Assembly (NCBI GenBank): GCA_949592205.1
Contig: CATIUR010000006.1
Span: 68,692,001-68,756,000, forward strand
DNA length: 64,000 nt
Origin: Helichrysum umbraculigerum
Lineage: Eukaryota; Streptophyta; Magnoliopsida; Asterales; Asteraceae
Direction: 5' to 3'
Shown here: piece after piece, positions 1 through 11,568 of the stretch
How the letters are laid out: the number at the start of each line of letters is the position of its first letter
How positions within the stretch are numbered: position 1 is the stretch's first letter
The notes under the pieces: generated by a model
Seen by the model: the letters and a program-made list of their open reading frames with translations, nothing else
Told to the model about the DNA's origin: nothing
Databases searched by the model: none
Position numbers and translations under genes: made by a program

Positions 1-20
1 GGACTATGGGACGGAGGGAG
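1..20. mobile_element. Right end of a Stowaway-type MITE (cut by window edge)
   Basis: The first bases end in GGGACGGAGGGAG followed by TA (21-22). This is the terminal inverted repeat signature of Stowaway (Tc1/mariner-derived) MITEs with their TA target duplication. Only the right terminus is inside the window. Confidence 0.65.
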
Positions 21-22
21 TA

Positions 23-794
23 TTTGATATCGTTCATTTATGTGAAATGAATAAATTGGTCGAACACAATTGAAACATTTATCAATATAAATAATTAGTG
101 TAATTATTTATTTAATAAAATGATTTATTTATAATTAGTTTTGTAAATAAATAAACTAGTTTAATTATTATTAAACTACAAGGTTTTAATTGTAAATTAA
201 TTAGTTTGTGATTAATTTAATAGTTTGTTAAACTTAAGGGATTTAAAGTGTAAATACTTTTCTTGTTGGACAAGTTGAGACAAACTATAAATAGAGGGTT
301 ATGGGTTTCATTATTAGTTGATTAATATCCTAACAACTTTCTCCTCACTCTCCCTCTCTTGCCCATCGTTGACCGGCCCCGTCCCAACCCCAAGCCGAAA
401 TCGGCCAACCCCACGAGGGGTTATCGAGTTCGCGATTCGATCGTAACTTGCTTGATTTCGTGTTAGGGTTTTAGTATACACTTTAGGTTCATACAACCGT
501 TCAACCGTGATTCAAAGGTAGATACCTAACGTATCACGTATCTAGCCGAATTCAAGAAGAAGAAAAAAAGTTCAAGATAAGTCCACTCGTACTTTGGCAA
601 TGAGTAGAAGACTAGAAATCTTGCCGAACACTCAATGTAAGAATGTCTATTATTAACTATTAAAATTATAGATCTTGGCTAAAGGGTTTATTTAATGTGA
701 TTAAATGTTTTTATAAAGCTTCCAAATATTAATTGTATTTATTATAAATAAAGATTAAATTTTATAACATATTAATTCTACTAAAAACCCTTCA
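23..794. other. AT-rich spacer with a TATA-like promoter segment
   Basis: No coding region is supported. A TATAAATAG-type box lies near 287-295, followed by a CT-rich leader (336-365) and a less AT-rich stretch to about 640. The pattern resembles a copia LTR or a gene promoter plus 5' leader, but I see no matching second LTR and no ORF, so this stays tentative. Confidence 0.3.
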
Positions 795-1192
795 ATATTG
801 TCACTTTAAATTCTCATGAGACTTTGAATAGTGGTGATGTCTTCTACTTCAATATTATAACTGTATTTCATCCACTAACAGAAATATATATATAAACTTA
901 GATAGATTTAGTTGATGACTAAATAATTGAATATATTGATTGTAGGTTATTATACCTTATATCAATTGACCAACTAAAGCACAAATTATCATGATATTTA
1001 GAAGGGTATTTAAGTAATTTTACTATAAAATCATGATATATTGTCACATTAAATTCTCATGAGACTTTGAATAGTAGTGATGTCTTCTACTTCAATATTA
1101 TAATTGTATTTCATCCACTAACATAAAAATATATATAAACTTAGATAGATTTAGTTGATGACTAAATAATTGAATATATTGATTGTAGGTTA
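795..1192. repeat. 155-bp direct repeat, two copies
   Basis: Segments 795-949 and 1038-1192 match over their whole length with only a few substitutions (both run from ATATTGTCAC to TGTAGGTTA). They are separated by 88 bp of unrelated AT-rich sequence. It is a local duplication of unknown origin, with no coding content. Confidence 0.85.
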
Positions 1193-1633
1193 GATTTCAT
1201 CGACGAACATAAGGAGCCACAAAAAAAAATAAAAAAATAAAAAAATAAAATAAAATTATTTAAACTTAAATAATGAAATACCGAATCATAAGTTTGTAAA
1301 GATTCGAATGAACAATAAGAGAGAAAAAAAAAAGTTAAGATAAGCTTAAATACTACAGTGAAAAGGAAAATTTGAAAGGTACCCCTAAAACCCGTAATAT
1401 ATTTCAATGGTACGTGTCTGCACCATACGGAGTATCAACGTAAGGTAAATCATATGTTCACAAATCACACACATATTGTAAGGCACGGATTTGAACCCTT
1501 AATCTGTCATGTCAATCACACATGTGAGGTTTGTGCGATAACGGTAACACTTGGGGATGAAAATTTCATTCGGTAAAATACCTCTATCACATAATGAATA
1601 ACTACTTACAGGCATAACATATATGTTCTATTA
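1193..1633. other. Spacer with a possible tRNA-derived SINE relic
   Basis: AT-rich, no gene. Around 1480-1500 the minus strand reads GGGTTCAAATCC, close to an RNA polymerase III B box. That hints at an old SINE fragment between about 1395 and 1555, but no convincing A box or poly(A) tail was found. Confidence 0.25.
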
Positions 1634-1922
1634 GACCATTTCCAACAGTGAAAGAAACAGACTGAAATCGACGTGCCACGTATGTGCCACGTAAGCTTTT
1701 TACAAAACTGACGAACCCCTGCCATCAGTGACTCCGTCACTTTAAATTTTGGGCCCACATCTAACAATTTACCTTTAATTATACACACACAAAAAAGAAG
1801 AAGAAAAAAAAAACCGACGTGCCGTCGGATTTGTGACGAGCCAAAGTGACGGGGGCGTGCCAATGGTGTCACTTTCGTCACTTCCAACCGATGCCAAAGT
1901 GACGGAGGCGTTGGGAGGGCAC
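1634..1922. mobile_element. Probable PIF/Harbinger-type MITE
   Basis: A 289-bp GC-richer block is bounded by TTA on both sides (1631-1633 and 1923-1925), the target duplication of PIF/Harbinger elements. Its ends are imperfect inverted repeats (GACCATTTCCAAC on the left; GTGCCCTCCCAAC as the reverse complement of the right). It contains repeated AAAGTGACGG motifs and no ORF. Confidence 0.45.
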
Positions 1923-2372
1923 TTATATATCTTTAGAAAAACTCATTCACATTAATACAACTCAGTAGACTATAAATGGATAATAAAGAAAGAACCTTAA
2001 AAGTGGCAGACCTCATAACTCATAAGCAATAGCTAAATCTATGTAAATTATTGAAATGAGATAGCTCATAACGTAATGCTACACATGCCTACTTACATAG
2101 ACTTAAAAGTATGCTTAATCTTTTGATTGATTGGATTTTTTTTCTCTCTTAATCTCATCTAATCAATTTTTCAAACATACCAATCACAATTCATGTAAAT
2201 TTAGTTCAAATAATCATTAGAGTTATAATGCATTTATTATCAAAAGTAGTAGTAGATATCAAGATCCTTTATCCGTTAACAAACTATTTTACCAAATTAT
2301 CATTAAATCCTTAGGGGTACATTGATTCAATCCTTATATTTCCTTGCAAATATAATGATATGGAGTCATAAG
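1923..2372. other. AT-rich spacer, nothing recognised
   Basis: No ORF, RNA gene or element boundary is visible between the two flanking MITEs. Confidence 0.5.
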
Positions 2373-2514
2373 CAGAGACGGAGTTAGGATTTATATATTT
2401 GGGGGGCAATTTTTTTTTTTTTTATAAATATTTCTTCATCTAATTATTTTTTTACATGATTTGAAAATTCTTAGGAGAGCGATTGCCCCCATGCCCCCTC
2501 TACATCCGCCCTTG
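2373..2514. mobile_element. hAT-type MITE with 8-bp TSD
   Basis: The ends CAGAGACGGAG and CATCCGCCCTTG form a degenerate inverted repeat of the CAGGGGCGGA type. The element is flanked by a perfect 8-bp duplication GTCATAAG (2365-2372 and 2515-2522), the TSD length of hAT transposons. The interior is T-rich and non-coding. Two relatives lie at 34345-34521 and 36913-37098. Confidence 0.8.
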
Positions 2515-2522
2515 GTCATAAG

Positions 2523-2918
2523 GGCTATTTTATTTATTTATTTATTTATTTTTTTTTTTTTATCTTTTTCAATCCTCTTAGAAGTCTATAATTGCTACAA
2601 AATTTATAAACAATATTGTAAGTTACTAATGATTGTGTATTTTTATTAAGTAGAACTCGATCATATAGTCTAACTTTTTAGGTGGCTAGAAACTATTAAC
2701 TATGACTAAACATAAATGATAGACATCAGAATAAGAGTGATCTAACCCCTTGCAATTGCAAGGGCAAACGAACCTAGTTATATACATATGAAGGAAAGTG
2801 TTTAATTAGTTTTTATTTGACAATGTCCTTAGTTTTAGTAGCAATGATTTTTTATTTTCTTCTTCTTTTTCAAGATTTTAGCTTTAGTCATTAAATTATG
2901 GTGTGGGAGAAGAGGAAG
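2523..2918. other. AT-rich spacer
   Basis: Contains a TTTA-repeat tract (about 2528-2562) and no supported gene. Confidence 0.5.
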
Positions 2919-3233
2919 CCCTGCATTTCAAGGTGCAGGAGGAGTAACGGTTTTAGCCGCTGATTTTTTGATTAACGGTTTAAATTCGTAATAATGGATT
3001 TTACGTGCATACTGCGTTTTACGTTGTTAATATGCAGTGAATTTGAGCTGATCATAAAAATCAACGACGATTTCAGCTGCTGATTTCTTTGATTAATGGT
3101 TTAAATTTGTAATACTGTATTTTACGTGAACACTGCATTTTACATTGTTAATATGCGATGAATTTGACCGCTCATAAAAATCAACGTTTAAAATCGCATA
3201 ATCTTTCATTCTTCTCGAAATGCAAGGGGCACT
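2919..3233. repeat. 120-bp tandem duplication inside a possible TIR element
   Basis: Two adjacent 120-bp units (2947-3066 and 3067-3186) both run from an ACG start through ATAAAAATCAACG, with scattered substitutions. They are bracketed by short inverted repeats (CCCTGCATTTC near 2920 and GAAATGCAAGGGG near 3219). Together this may be a non-autonomous element with duplicated interior; no TSD was resolved. Confidence 0.55.
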
Positions 3234-3494
3234 CGTAACTTATACTCACTAGAGTTTAAAAAAGATGTGAAGTAACGAGGCACATGCCATTTTGGACGCA
3301 TTTACACCTTTTATGGAATTAACAATTACAAGTGGGTCCATATTCAAGTTTTGTTTACTCCTCCGAATTTCAAATGACCCAAAGTGTTAAAATGTCACTA
3401 TGTATTTGTATTTTTATTAGAAAGGTAAGTATCATATCACTACTATCACACAAATATATACAATAATCCACGAATATTTACATTTTATCCTGTC

Positions 3495-3557
3495 CACATA
3501 ACTTGAACCCCCCAACATCAAGGTTAGAGGTCCACCTCGATACCGCTGGGTCAATGA
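3495..3557 (-). mobile_element. tRNA-derived SINE fragment
   Basis: On the minus strand an A-box-like segment (GACCCAGCGGTA, 3542-3552) is followed about 40 nt later by a B-box-like segment (GGGGGTTCAAGT, 3501-3512). This is the spacing of a tRNA-type internal pol III promoter and resembles plant SINE heads. The 3' tail is not evident. Confidence 0.5.
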
Positions 3558-3804
3558 TCCTTTGGTTTTAAAATAGTGTATTTACATATGGCGAAGTATC
3601 AAAAACCAAACACTACAGAATTTGTCATATATCAAAGATCGAGTTTAACAATACATACCACATAAAGATACATCATATCATATCATATCATTCTTGTTTT
3701 CATAAAGCATTCATTCACATTTGTCCAAATAAAAAAAAGGACATTGTATAGGAATGCAACAACTCCACACACCAACCGTTCTTATTGTTAAAAAACCTGA
3801 TAAT

Positions 3805-3808
<4 letters not shown>

Positions 3809-3861
<53 letters not shown>
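3809..3861. repeat. (AT)n microsatellite
   Basis: Uninterrupted AT dinucleotide run of about 53 bp, ending 14 bp from the stop codon of the WRKY exon on the minus strand. Confidence 0.95.
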
Positions 3862-3864
<3 letters not shown>

Positions 3865-3875
3865 AGATCGATGAT

Positions 3876-4053
3876 CTAGAGCCATAAGAAGCCGCAGATA
3901 TTTGAAGAGTTAGCTTCTGAATTTTCCTCATTTTGTGAGGGCGAATGTGCGTGTCTCCCTTCATAAGTTGTGATCACCATTCGCGGATCCTCTGCTAATC
4001 TTTCAACTCGTTTCTTTACTCGACAACTGTCCCGTGTGCACCGATAATAACTC
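3876..4053 (-). pseudogene. Orphan last exon of a group II WRKY transcription factor gene
   Basis: The minus strand reads from a splice acceptor (GCAG at 4054-4057) into a 178-nt exon: one base completing a split codon, 58 residues and a TAG stop (3876-3878). The peptide begins SYYRCTRDSCRVKKRVERLA and contains the C-terminal half of a WRKY domain: zinc ligands C-X4-C-X23-H-X1-H and the conserved VERLAEDPRMVITTYEGRH block. The exon starts at the family's conserved intron position just before SYYR. WRKY proteins bind W-box DNA in the nucleus; the closest type I know is group IIc (WRKY12/13-like). The upstream exon with WRKYGQK should lie at higher coordinates but is not seen before element A (4431), nor in the single-copy DNA right of A. 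It is either an orphan fragment or a gene whose intron has been greatly expanded. Confidence 0.8.
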
Positions 4054-4057
4054 CTGC

Positions 4058-4425
4058 ATTTTTAAAACTCTAATCATATATAACATGCATGGTTTGTGTA
4101 CCGTTCCTTTATAACCAAAGTCGTGTCGAAATTAAGTGAAAATGTAACTACTATATATATTATAACTGAAGTATTTCAACATTTGTTTATAATTAAAGAG
4201 CTGTTAATCTTTTTAAACTCTGCTTTTTGGCAAAAAAGAAAAAGGAAAGAATTAAAAAAAATTAAAATAAATACTGTACAACGTAAAAAAATTTAGGTAC
4301 TACGTAGCAATTATGATGCTCTGTTCTGGGTGTAACCTTAATGCATGCAATGAAGAGATCCATAGTTTCACTTATATTTTTTTTCCCCAGACCCACACCC
4401 ACACCCACCGCTTAGTGACAAATGA
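4058..4425. other. Non-coding flank between WRKY exon and element A
   Basis: If the WRKY gene is real this is intron sequence on the minus strand. It is AT-rich with a CCCACAC-rich patch at 4389-4408. No upstream WRKY exon is visible. Confidence 0.4.
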
Positions 4426-4430
4426 CTATT

Positions 4431-5136
4431 AATCATGTACCATATAATAAGGCCCAAGAATGTATTTTTTTCCAAAGCCCAAATAGGCTGGAAAGGCCCA
4501 TCCGGGAAGTCCCAGCAATTAGGAACCGACGGGAAAGGCCCAACAGGAAAGGACCAGCAGGCATGGCCCAACCAGAAAAGCCCAAATGCATAAAACAGCC
4601 CATCAAGCTAGGGTTCATGTCCCCTTGGCCCACGATAATATAATCCAGGGGATCACCAACGTTAGTGGCGGTCCCCTGTAAGCCGACAAGAGTTTTAACC
4701 TCCCACTATTATTGGTCCACGTCATCACAGGGGACCCACTCACAAGACGCGTTAATCACAGCTGTACGATTTAAAAATACTTAGATGGTGACTTAACCGT
4801 ACAATCAATAAGTACCACCAGATGGTGACTTAGCCGTACGATCAAAAGTGTAAGATGATGACACGTGACAAAACTTGCCTACCAAGGTGATCAAGGATCA
4901 CTATATATACAAGGGTATGAGCACTATTCATGCCCTAACACCTCCAAATACAACCTCATTATCTACACTTCAGCCCTTATCATCCAGAGGAGATCACTAT
5001 TCATCTCCTCGCCGCCGATTCACGCCACCCACGGTTTCGTTCAATACACTCCGGCGGGTTATCCACGTAAGTCACGGAGAGCTACGAATCGGATCAAACC
5101 CACTAGCACTCAGGTATAAAACTTATGCCTGATCAA
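4431..5136 (+). repeat. 5' LTR of element A
   Basis: Matches 23079-23788. It holds a TATA-like ACTATATATAC (4902-4912) and two direct repeats of AGATGGTGACTTA (4784-4796 and 4821-4833), each followed by a CCGTAC-type hexamer; these are promoter-like. It ends CCTGATCAA directly before the primer-binding site. Confidence 0.9.
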
Positions 5137-5137
5137 A

Positions 5138-5150
5138 TGGCGCCATCCAT
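5138..5150 (+). other. Candidate primer-binding site of element A
   Basis: TGGCGCC starts two bases after the 5' LTR. Many Tat/Athila-type elements have TGGCGCC at this place, pairing with a tRNA 3' end. The match beyond these 7 nt to a specific tRNA (Asp is the usual one) is weak. Confidence 0.5.
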
Positions 5151-5225
5151 TTAATTTACACCCTAACTCTGTCATAGAGCTAGCTGCAACTATTAACTGT
5201 TTCTTATATAAACTCAGTCAATACC

Positions 5226-7009
5226 ATGGCGTCAAACTCCGGCTTTCCACCGACAGTTGGAGAGAATTTTATGCATTTTGCTGCTCAAAACACACAAACA
5301 CCGATTGCAAATTCCGGTGAACAAATGGAATGAGAACAGCGACAGGTACTGGATCAATCACGCCGTCAGTTGGACTTCACAACTCCGGGCGGGCAAAGCT
5401 CACAACAACAAATGCCCTTATCTTCCACAGGGAAACAAATGGTAATGGGAGCCGGAATGCAGGGAGTTCAGAATAATCAACAAAGTATCGGCTCATTACC
5501 AATGAACAATATTTTTCAACAAAATCCCCAACAAACTTTCCAAAATGCATTCTAACAGCCACCCCAACAACAAATCCCACAATACTTTACTCCGCAATTC
5601 CCACAACAATTCCAACAGCAGTCCTTTCAGACACCGTTTTAGTAGCCTGTACATCAAAATTTTCAGGTCCCTGTACAACAGCCTACGCAGCAGTCCTTTC
5701 AAATACCTTTTCAGACCCCTGTTCAATAGCCCGTGAACCAGAGCTTCCAAAATCCTGTGCAGCAAACTTTCCAGCAACAACCCGTAAGTAGAGGATTTCA
5801 GGGACATTCATCACAGGCACAACCATCAATTCAGGATACTGCCAACGCCTTAGGGCAAATCTTGGCGCAACTGATGCAACCGCAGGTGGTACCGCCGCCA
5901 CCACCACCGCTCCCACCTATGCAGGGAAAATCGCCAACCCCCCAAAGCGTTATCCCTGATTCAAATACACAATTCCACCCGGCAATAGCCAGTGTACCTC
6001 TTCCCCTAGGGGCCATGGTCCCTGCCACCTTGGGTACTTATGATGGAACAACTGATCCAGATGACTTCATTCAGTCTTATGATCATGCTATCAAAACACA
6101 ACATTGGGAAGATGCGGTCGCCTGTCAAATGTTCCCTTCGGTCCTCCGGTCATATGCAAAATCCTGGTTCTGGGACCTTCCTAAAAGAAGCATCACCTGT
6201 TTTAACGATATCAGGAGAAGATTCGTTAGCCATTTCCACCAGAAGAAAAAACACGTTAGATCCCATGTAGAAGCTCATATGATTAAGCAACATGCTCACG
6301 AGCCCCTTGAAGACTTTATTGACAGATACACTGATGAGTGTTTGAAAATACCAGGACTATCTGAAAGTCAACAGGTGTCTGGATTCATCTCCTACCTAGA
6401 TGAAAATCGTTTCCAAACTTTGGTGGACAAGTTCATTGGGGAAACCCCACCGACCTTCGCAGCGCAGGTGTCACAAACCAGAGATTATATCAGGGCAATG
6501 GAAAAATGCCAGTTGAACAGGAGGAACAAGCAGGTGGCAAACAATTCCCGAGGAGATCAGAAATTCCAACCATATCTGGTAAAAGGTAAAGGCCAACAGG
6601 GGAGTAAGTTCAATAGGGGGAACATATTTCGACCCTATAACAAACATGCTGAGAAAGACACAGTAATAGCATCACTGTCAAAAACACCGCATGAAATCCT
6701 AGCAACGGAGCCTGCTGCAAAAACATTTAAGAAACCCCCACCTATGGCGTCAAAGGCAAAATACAATGGGAAATACTGCAAGTTTCACAAAGAAGGGGGC
6801 ATGATACAAACGAATGCAGGGAGTTAAAGGCTCAGATATACAAAGCAATCAAAGATGGAAAGCTGGAACACCTGGTGCAGGGAGCACGCGATTACCAGCA
6901 GGGAGAGGCCAAGAAAGGAAAAGGCACGGCTGAACTCCCAAAACCAGATGCAGTGATACTTATGATCAACCCCCTGGGACAGGGCAGAAAAGAAAAATTG
7001 ACAGGATAG
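5226..7009 (+). pseudogene. Element A gag (capsid/nucleocapsid) pseudogene
   Basis: One reading frame runs from ATG 5226 with stops at 5331 (TGA), 5553 (TAA), 5640 and 5643 (TAG) and 5727 (TAG), then is open to 6827. The N-terminal part is Gln/Pro/Asn-rich. The core capsid segment (from about 6010) has the gypsy gag features: a DPDDFIQSYDHAI-like start, a W-F-WDLP motif, then a basic tail. A zinc knuckle starts at about 6775 (YCKFHKEGG) but a frameshift in the G run near 6794 moves the second half (H-D-T-N-E-C) into another frame, which continues to a stop near 7009. Gag would form the virus-like particle and bind element RNA. All five early stops can be explained by C-to-T changes in Gln/Arg codons. 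Confidence 0.85.
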
Positions 7010-7011
7010 AG

Positions 7012-7452
7012 TTGTGGGAGCTACAGGAAATTAGCTTTCCACCAATTCACCGGGTAATTCACTCTGCTGAGCCACTTGTCATTACAGCGCGAATAGCAAA
7101 CTTTCAGGTGGGTAGGGTATACCTGGACAGCGGAAGCTATACAGAGATCATGTACGAACACTGTTTTGAACAGCTACCAGAGAGCATAAAGAGCCGCAGG
7201 GAAGAATTTTTACAGCCATTGGTTGGGTTCTCTGGTGAAACAAATTGGCCACCGGGCAAGATAAAGTTTGAAGTTACGCTAGGTGACTACCCAAGATACA
7301 GGACTATCAACCTTGACTTTGTCATTGTCCGTTCAGCATCAAAATACAATGTAATCTTGGGACGTACAACCAAGCTACAGTTTGGGGTAATTATATCCAC
7401 TGTTCATGGGATGGTAAAATTTCCTACATCAGAAGGCATTGCCACCATTTAA
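7012..7452 (+). pseudogene. Element A retropepsin (protease)
   Basis: An open segment of 146 codons. It has the aspartic protease active-site motif YLDSGSYTEIMYE (D-S-G in place of D-T-G) and the later hydrophobic motif YNVILGR, at the spacing expected for a retropepsin monomer. The enzyme would cleave Gag and Pol in the particle. It lies between the gag tail and RT as in all gypsy elements. I treat it as part of a dead element because both neighbours are broken, although the domain itself is uninterrupted. Confidence 0.85.
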
Positions 7453-7571
7453 GGCTACAAAACAGGCGCAGATAGAATGCTCTCAGGTGAATGAATAAAT
7501 CTCAGTTCAGCCTTAAGGAGAGGAAGAAAAAGTCGTGATAAATCAAAATTTCCCGGAGCAAGCAGTAAGTA

Positions 7572-8987
7572 TTGGCAGGAAGCTCCCTTCAGAAATTAAA
7601 AAAACAGTTACGAGAGCTGTTAATTGAGCATCAGGATATCATTGCTTTTCATCCATCTGACATGACAGGAGTACCCCGAAGTATTACTGAACATTCCCTG
7701 AACGTTAGGCCAGGCGTCACACCATCAAGGCAGAAAAAAAGGGGAATGGCACCTGAAAGAAGTGCTTTCCTGCAAAAAGAAGTTGAGGACCTCGTCGGTG
7801 CAGGGATATTAAGGGAGGCGAAATACCAGACCTGGGTTGCCAACCCTGTCATGGTCAAAAAACCCAATGGCTCCTGGAGAATGTATGTTGACTATTCAGA
7901 TCTCAACAAGGCATGCCCAAAGGATAACTACCCACTGCCAGAAATTGACTGAAAAGTGGAGTCACTAGCAAGTTATCGTCTCAAATACTTCTTAGACGCT
8001 TACAAAGGCTACCATCAGATTCAGATGGCAGAGCACGACGAGGACAAGACTGCTTTCCATACAAACCAGGGAATTTTTTGTTACAGGAAGATGCCTTTCG
8101 GGTTAAAAAATGCAGGAGCCACTTATCAACGGGTGATTGACTCGGCTTTCAGGAATCAAATTGGCAGGAATGTGGAGGCCTATGTTGATGACCTTGTAAT
8201 AAAAAGCACAATAGAAGCTAGAATGCTCGAAGACATATCAGAAACCTTTACCACCCTGCGTGGTATAAATATGAAGTTCAATCCCAACAAGTGTACATTT
8301 GGTATGGAAGAAGGAATGTTTCTGGGCCATGTGATAACAACTGGAGGATTCAAGGCAAACCCCGAAAAAGTTCAGGCGGTAACCAATATGCCCTCTCCAA
8401 AAACAAAACTAGATATTCAAAGTCTGTCAGGAAAGCTTGCCGCCTTGACCAGATTCCTGTCTAAAGCAGCAGAACGTTCCCTGCCCTTCTTCTCTACCCT
8501 GAAAGGTATCACCGGAAAGAAAGACTTTCAATGGACCGAACAAGCAGAGAAAGCATTTCAGGAAATGAAAGCATTCATGGCAGAGTTACCTACGCTCACT
8601 GCGCCTATTCTAGGGGAAACCCTAACCTTGTATTTGGCAGCATCAAGCGGAGCTGTGAGCTCCGTCTTAATAGCAGAGCGAAACAAAGTGCAAATGCTTG
8701 TATATTTCATCCGCAAGGCATTACAACCGGCCGAGTTGAATTACTTCCCAATAGAAAAGCTAATCCTAGCTCTGGTACACTCTGCGAGGCGCCTGCGCAG
8801 GTACTTCCAGGCTCACCCAATCATTGTTCTCACCAATCAACCAATTAAGCAGGTATTACACAAGCCAGAAAAATCAGGAAGGCTGGCCAAATGGGCGTTA
8901 GAGCTGGGAGAGCATGAAATCACCTTCTGTCCCAGAACTGCAGTAAAGGGGCAGATAATGGCTGACTTTCTGGCAGAGTTACCGTGA
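7572..8987 (+). pseudogene. Element A reverse transcriptase and RNase H
   Basis: One frame with a single internal TGA (7950-7952), at a Trp position in this family. The RT shows WRMYVDYSDLNKACPKDNYP, the FLDAYKGYHQI motif, CYRKMPFGLKNAGATYQR and the catalytic YVDDLV (about 8192). RNase H follows, with a degenerate first motif, the NYFPIEKLILALV segment and TNQPIKQVL, ending with the GRLAKWALELGEHEI and MADFLAELP motifs. Together these enzymes copy element RNA into DNA. The gypsy-type RNase H is followed by a second, separate RNase H domain (next entry), which marks the Tat lineage. Confidence 0.9.
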
Positions 8988-9056
8988 GAAGTAGAAGGAA
9001 AGAGCTCCCTGACCGTCAGCGCTACACCAAGGGAGGTTTGGGAACTCTATACTGAC
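8988..9056 (+). pseudogene. Element A second RNase H domain, 5' piece (split by element B)
   Basis: The segment ends in the codons for WELYTD, the start of the second (archaeal-like) RNase H with its first catalytic Asp. Element B is inserted immediately after it. The target duplication CTGAC is 9052-9056 and 17669-17673. The domain continues at 17674. Confidence 0.85.
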
Positions 9057-11383
9057 TGTAACATCCAAATTTCGGGTCTAGTAATATTTTAATATTTTCT
9101 GACTTTGGTGTATTATTTGATGTGTCAGAAAATAGGTTTCTTGTATTATTTAAATATAATAGGGAAAAGAGTCAAATAATTTATGGTGACTAATATATTA
9201 ATGAATGGTTTAATTTAATTTAGTTGACGGTAAAATAAAATAATATTTTCTTGCAAATGGTTTTTAAGTTCCAGACAATGAAAAGTACGAGGAATGAAAT
9301 TAAACACTTTTAGTATACTACCAAAATATTAAGTCGGTTGTTTCTTTACATATATCTTTACATACATACACACATACGATCATATATACATACATACAAG
9401 ATACAACAAACCCTAAATCTATGAGGAATCATCAAATTGAAGATCTCAAACACGAATCCAAGCATCAAGATCATGAATTATCTTCCTCTAATCTTTCTAT
9501 TCATCTAGTAAGTCTTGATTTCTTGATGTTCATAAATCTAAAAATTTGGGGTTTTGAGGGTTATTGATTATAATCCGAAATTGAGGCTTGAAGTTGCTAA
9601 ATTAATGTTAATTGAGCTTATAAATGATGATATGTAACATGATTCAAGGGTTATCTTGTATATTTGAATTAGGGTTTGTGAATTTGATTAGTGTTCTTGT
9701 GATATATGATGAGTTTGATGAAATTGTAGTTATAATTCGAAATTAAAGATGGATATTAGTTAAAGTGGTGTTACTAAGTGTTAATAAGATGATTAGTAAC
9801 CTTAAACTACCCTAAAAGTGAATTAATTAAGTTGTAGAGTTTATGATTTAGATGGGTTTTGATCATATGATGATGTTTTGGTGTTAACACACTATAATTG
9901 GTAATTATAAAGGTTGTTGGAATATTATTAGGAAGAATTGAAGTATAATCATATAAGTAGTGATGGTTTAGTTGAATAATTATGCATTATAGCTTGTAAA
10001 CTTGTTATAATGGTTAGTTGATGATTGAACTATGGTTATAAGCTAAGCTATAATCTAGAAATGATAAACTTGATATATGATCATTAATAAAGCTTGTGAG
10101 TTTAGTTGATTTTGAAAGAATCAATGTTTGATGTTGATGTTATTAATGAATAATTGGTAATGGTTGATTGTTGTTAATAATTAACATGATGATTATAGGG
10201 AGTTTGATAAATTGTTAAATATGAGAAGCTATTAATCTTGCTAAAGGTTTCATAATATTAGTAACAATGATGGAGATGAGTGAAGGTAATAAGGTGATCA
10301 TAATGATCATAGAGTTGACTAGTGATAATTGAAATAACCCAACATGGTAATGTGATTCTAATGATTATGAAAGTATGATGTTAAAATGATTATTCATAAT
10401 CTTGGAATGATACAAGTTAGTGACAAGTTGTTTGATGTAATTACATAATGTTATATTAATATTGAGACAAGTGTCAAGTGACTAACTTGTGTTGTTCTAT
10501 TGTATTCTCAGATGTGCAGAAGGCTCAGTGATATTAGACTACTGAGTGGATGGCTGAGGTATTCGGTGAGTGGATCTCAAATCCTCAGCGTAACTTGGTT
10601 GTAACAAGTTTGGTTACAACAAGTAACGTGTTATTACTTTATTATTTGCATTGATGATTATGCGGATAGTAATAATACTGTTGATATGTTGACTAGTTGA
10701 ATATGTGACTTGTTGATTACGTGATCACTTGAGTTAATTGGCCTTCGGGCATCAGTTGTTAATGAGGCAACGAGTTGATGAACTGTTGGTTGGGCTAGTT
10801 GGTTATCCAAAGTTTAACACATCTCCTGTGTTAGTTGAAGATAATCACTAGCTATCGGTCTCGTCCGTATGGCCATACGGATAGGTTGGGTAAGTGTTCT
10901 TGGGGAGCCTCCCGGGTTAATGGTTATTCCCAGAGCCGCCGATCCTCATTATGGTGTTGTTGATTAGTTGAATTGTTGCATTGTTGAACTGATGCATTGT
11001 GGATGTGTTGTATGGGTACTTGCTTGTTTAGTGCTAATTGTTGTACACAAAGTTGTTGCGCTAAGTTAGGTTGTTGATTAGTATCTGCTCACTTAGCGTT
11101 ATGCTAATCCCCCACATTATCCCTTCTTGCAGGTTTTGGCTATTGTATTGGGTGGGCAAGAAGTTGGACTAGAAGGAATGTTTGACCTTGAGGCGTTACT
11201 CTGATAGTGGAATTGTATAAAATAATGTTTTAACATGTTTTTATATAACACCTCTAGCGAGAAGTTATGTTTTTAAAAGGTTGAATTTTATATGTTGATA
11301 AAATGGTGTAAACTATTACTAGTCATTTGGACATACGCTTCCGATTTATTATATTTAAATGAGTGTAAATGCGGGGTGTTATA
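9057..11383 (+). repeat. 5' LTR of element B
   Basis: Starts TGTAACATCC and ends GGGGTGTTATA, 2,327 bp, same length as the copy at 15342-17668. Contains a C-poor AT-rich first half and a more balanced transcribed-looking second half (10500-11180) with a good splice acceptor-like TTCTTGCAG at 11126-11134. Confidence 0.95.
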
Positions 11384-11386
11384 AGT

Positions 11387-11398
11387 TGGTATCAGAGC
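11387..11398 (+). other. Primer-binding site of element B (tRNA-iMet)
   Basis: TGGTATCAGAGC, complementary to the 3' end of plant initiator methionine tRNA, starts three bases after the 5' LTR. Confidence 0.92.
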
Positions 11399-11568
11399 AT
11401 AGGTTTGGGTGAATTGAACATGGTAAGGTGTTCAACCCCAAACCTAGAGTTGTGTTAAGTCAAACATTCCAGGGGTGGGGATTAGTGGTTGCATGAGAAA
11501 GTTGATATTGAATGTGTACTAACCTATAACAAGATGCTAGAATGTTGTTTTGGTTGCAGAGACGGAGG

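Noticed and set aside
1162..1407. 81-codon minus-strand hydrophobic frame
   Set aside because: Encoded by a poly-A/T-rich region; low complexity, no support.
3809..3861. AT repeat as a cruciform regulatory element of the WRKY exon
   Set aside because: A plain microsatellite; no evidence for a role.
4368..4643. Overlapping frames at the left LTR of element A (and 23034-23295)
   Set aside because: They lie in LTR sequence, occur in both LTR copies with different lengths and have no domain.
11091..11180. tRNA-like or splicing-related gene in the LTRs of B and C (block TTCTTGCAGGTT)
   Set aside because: The block is shared because the LTRs are related; no tRNA fold or ORF is present.
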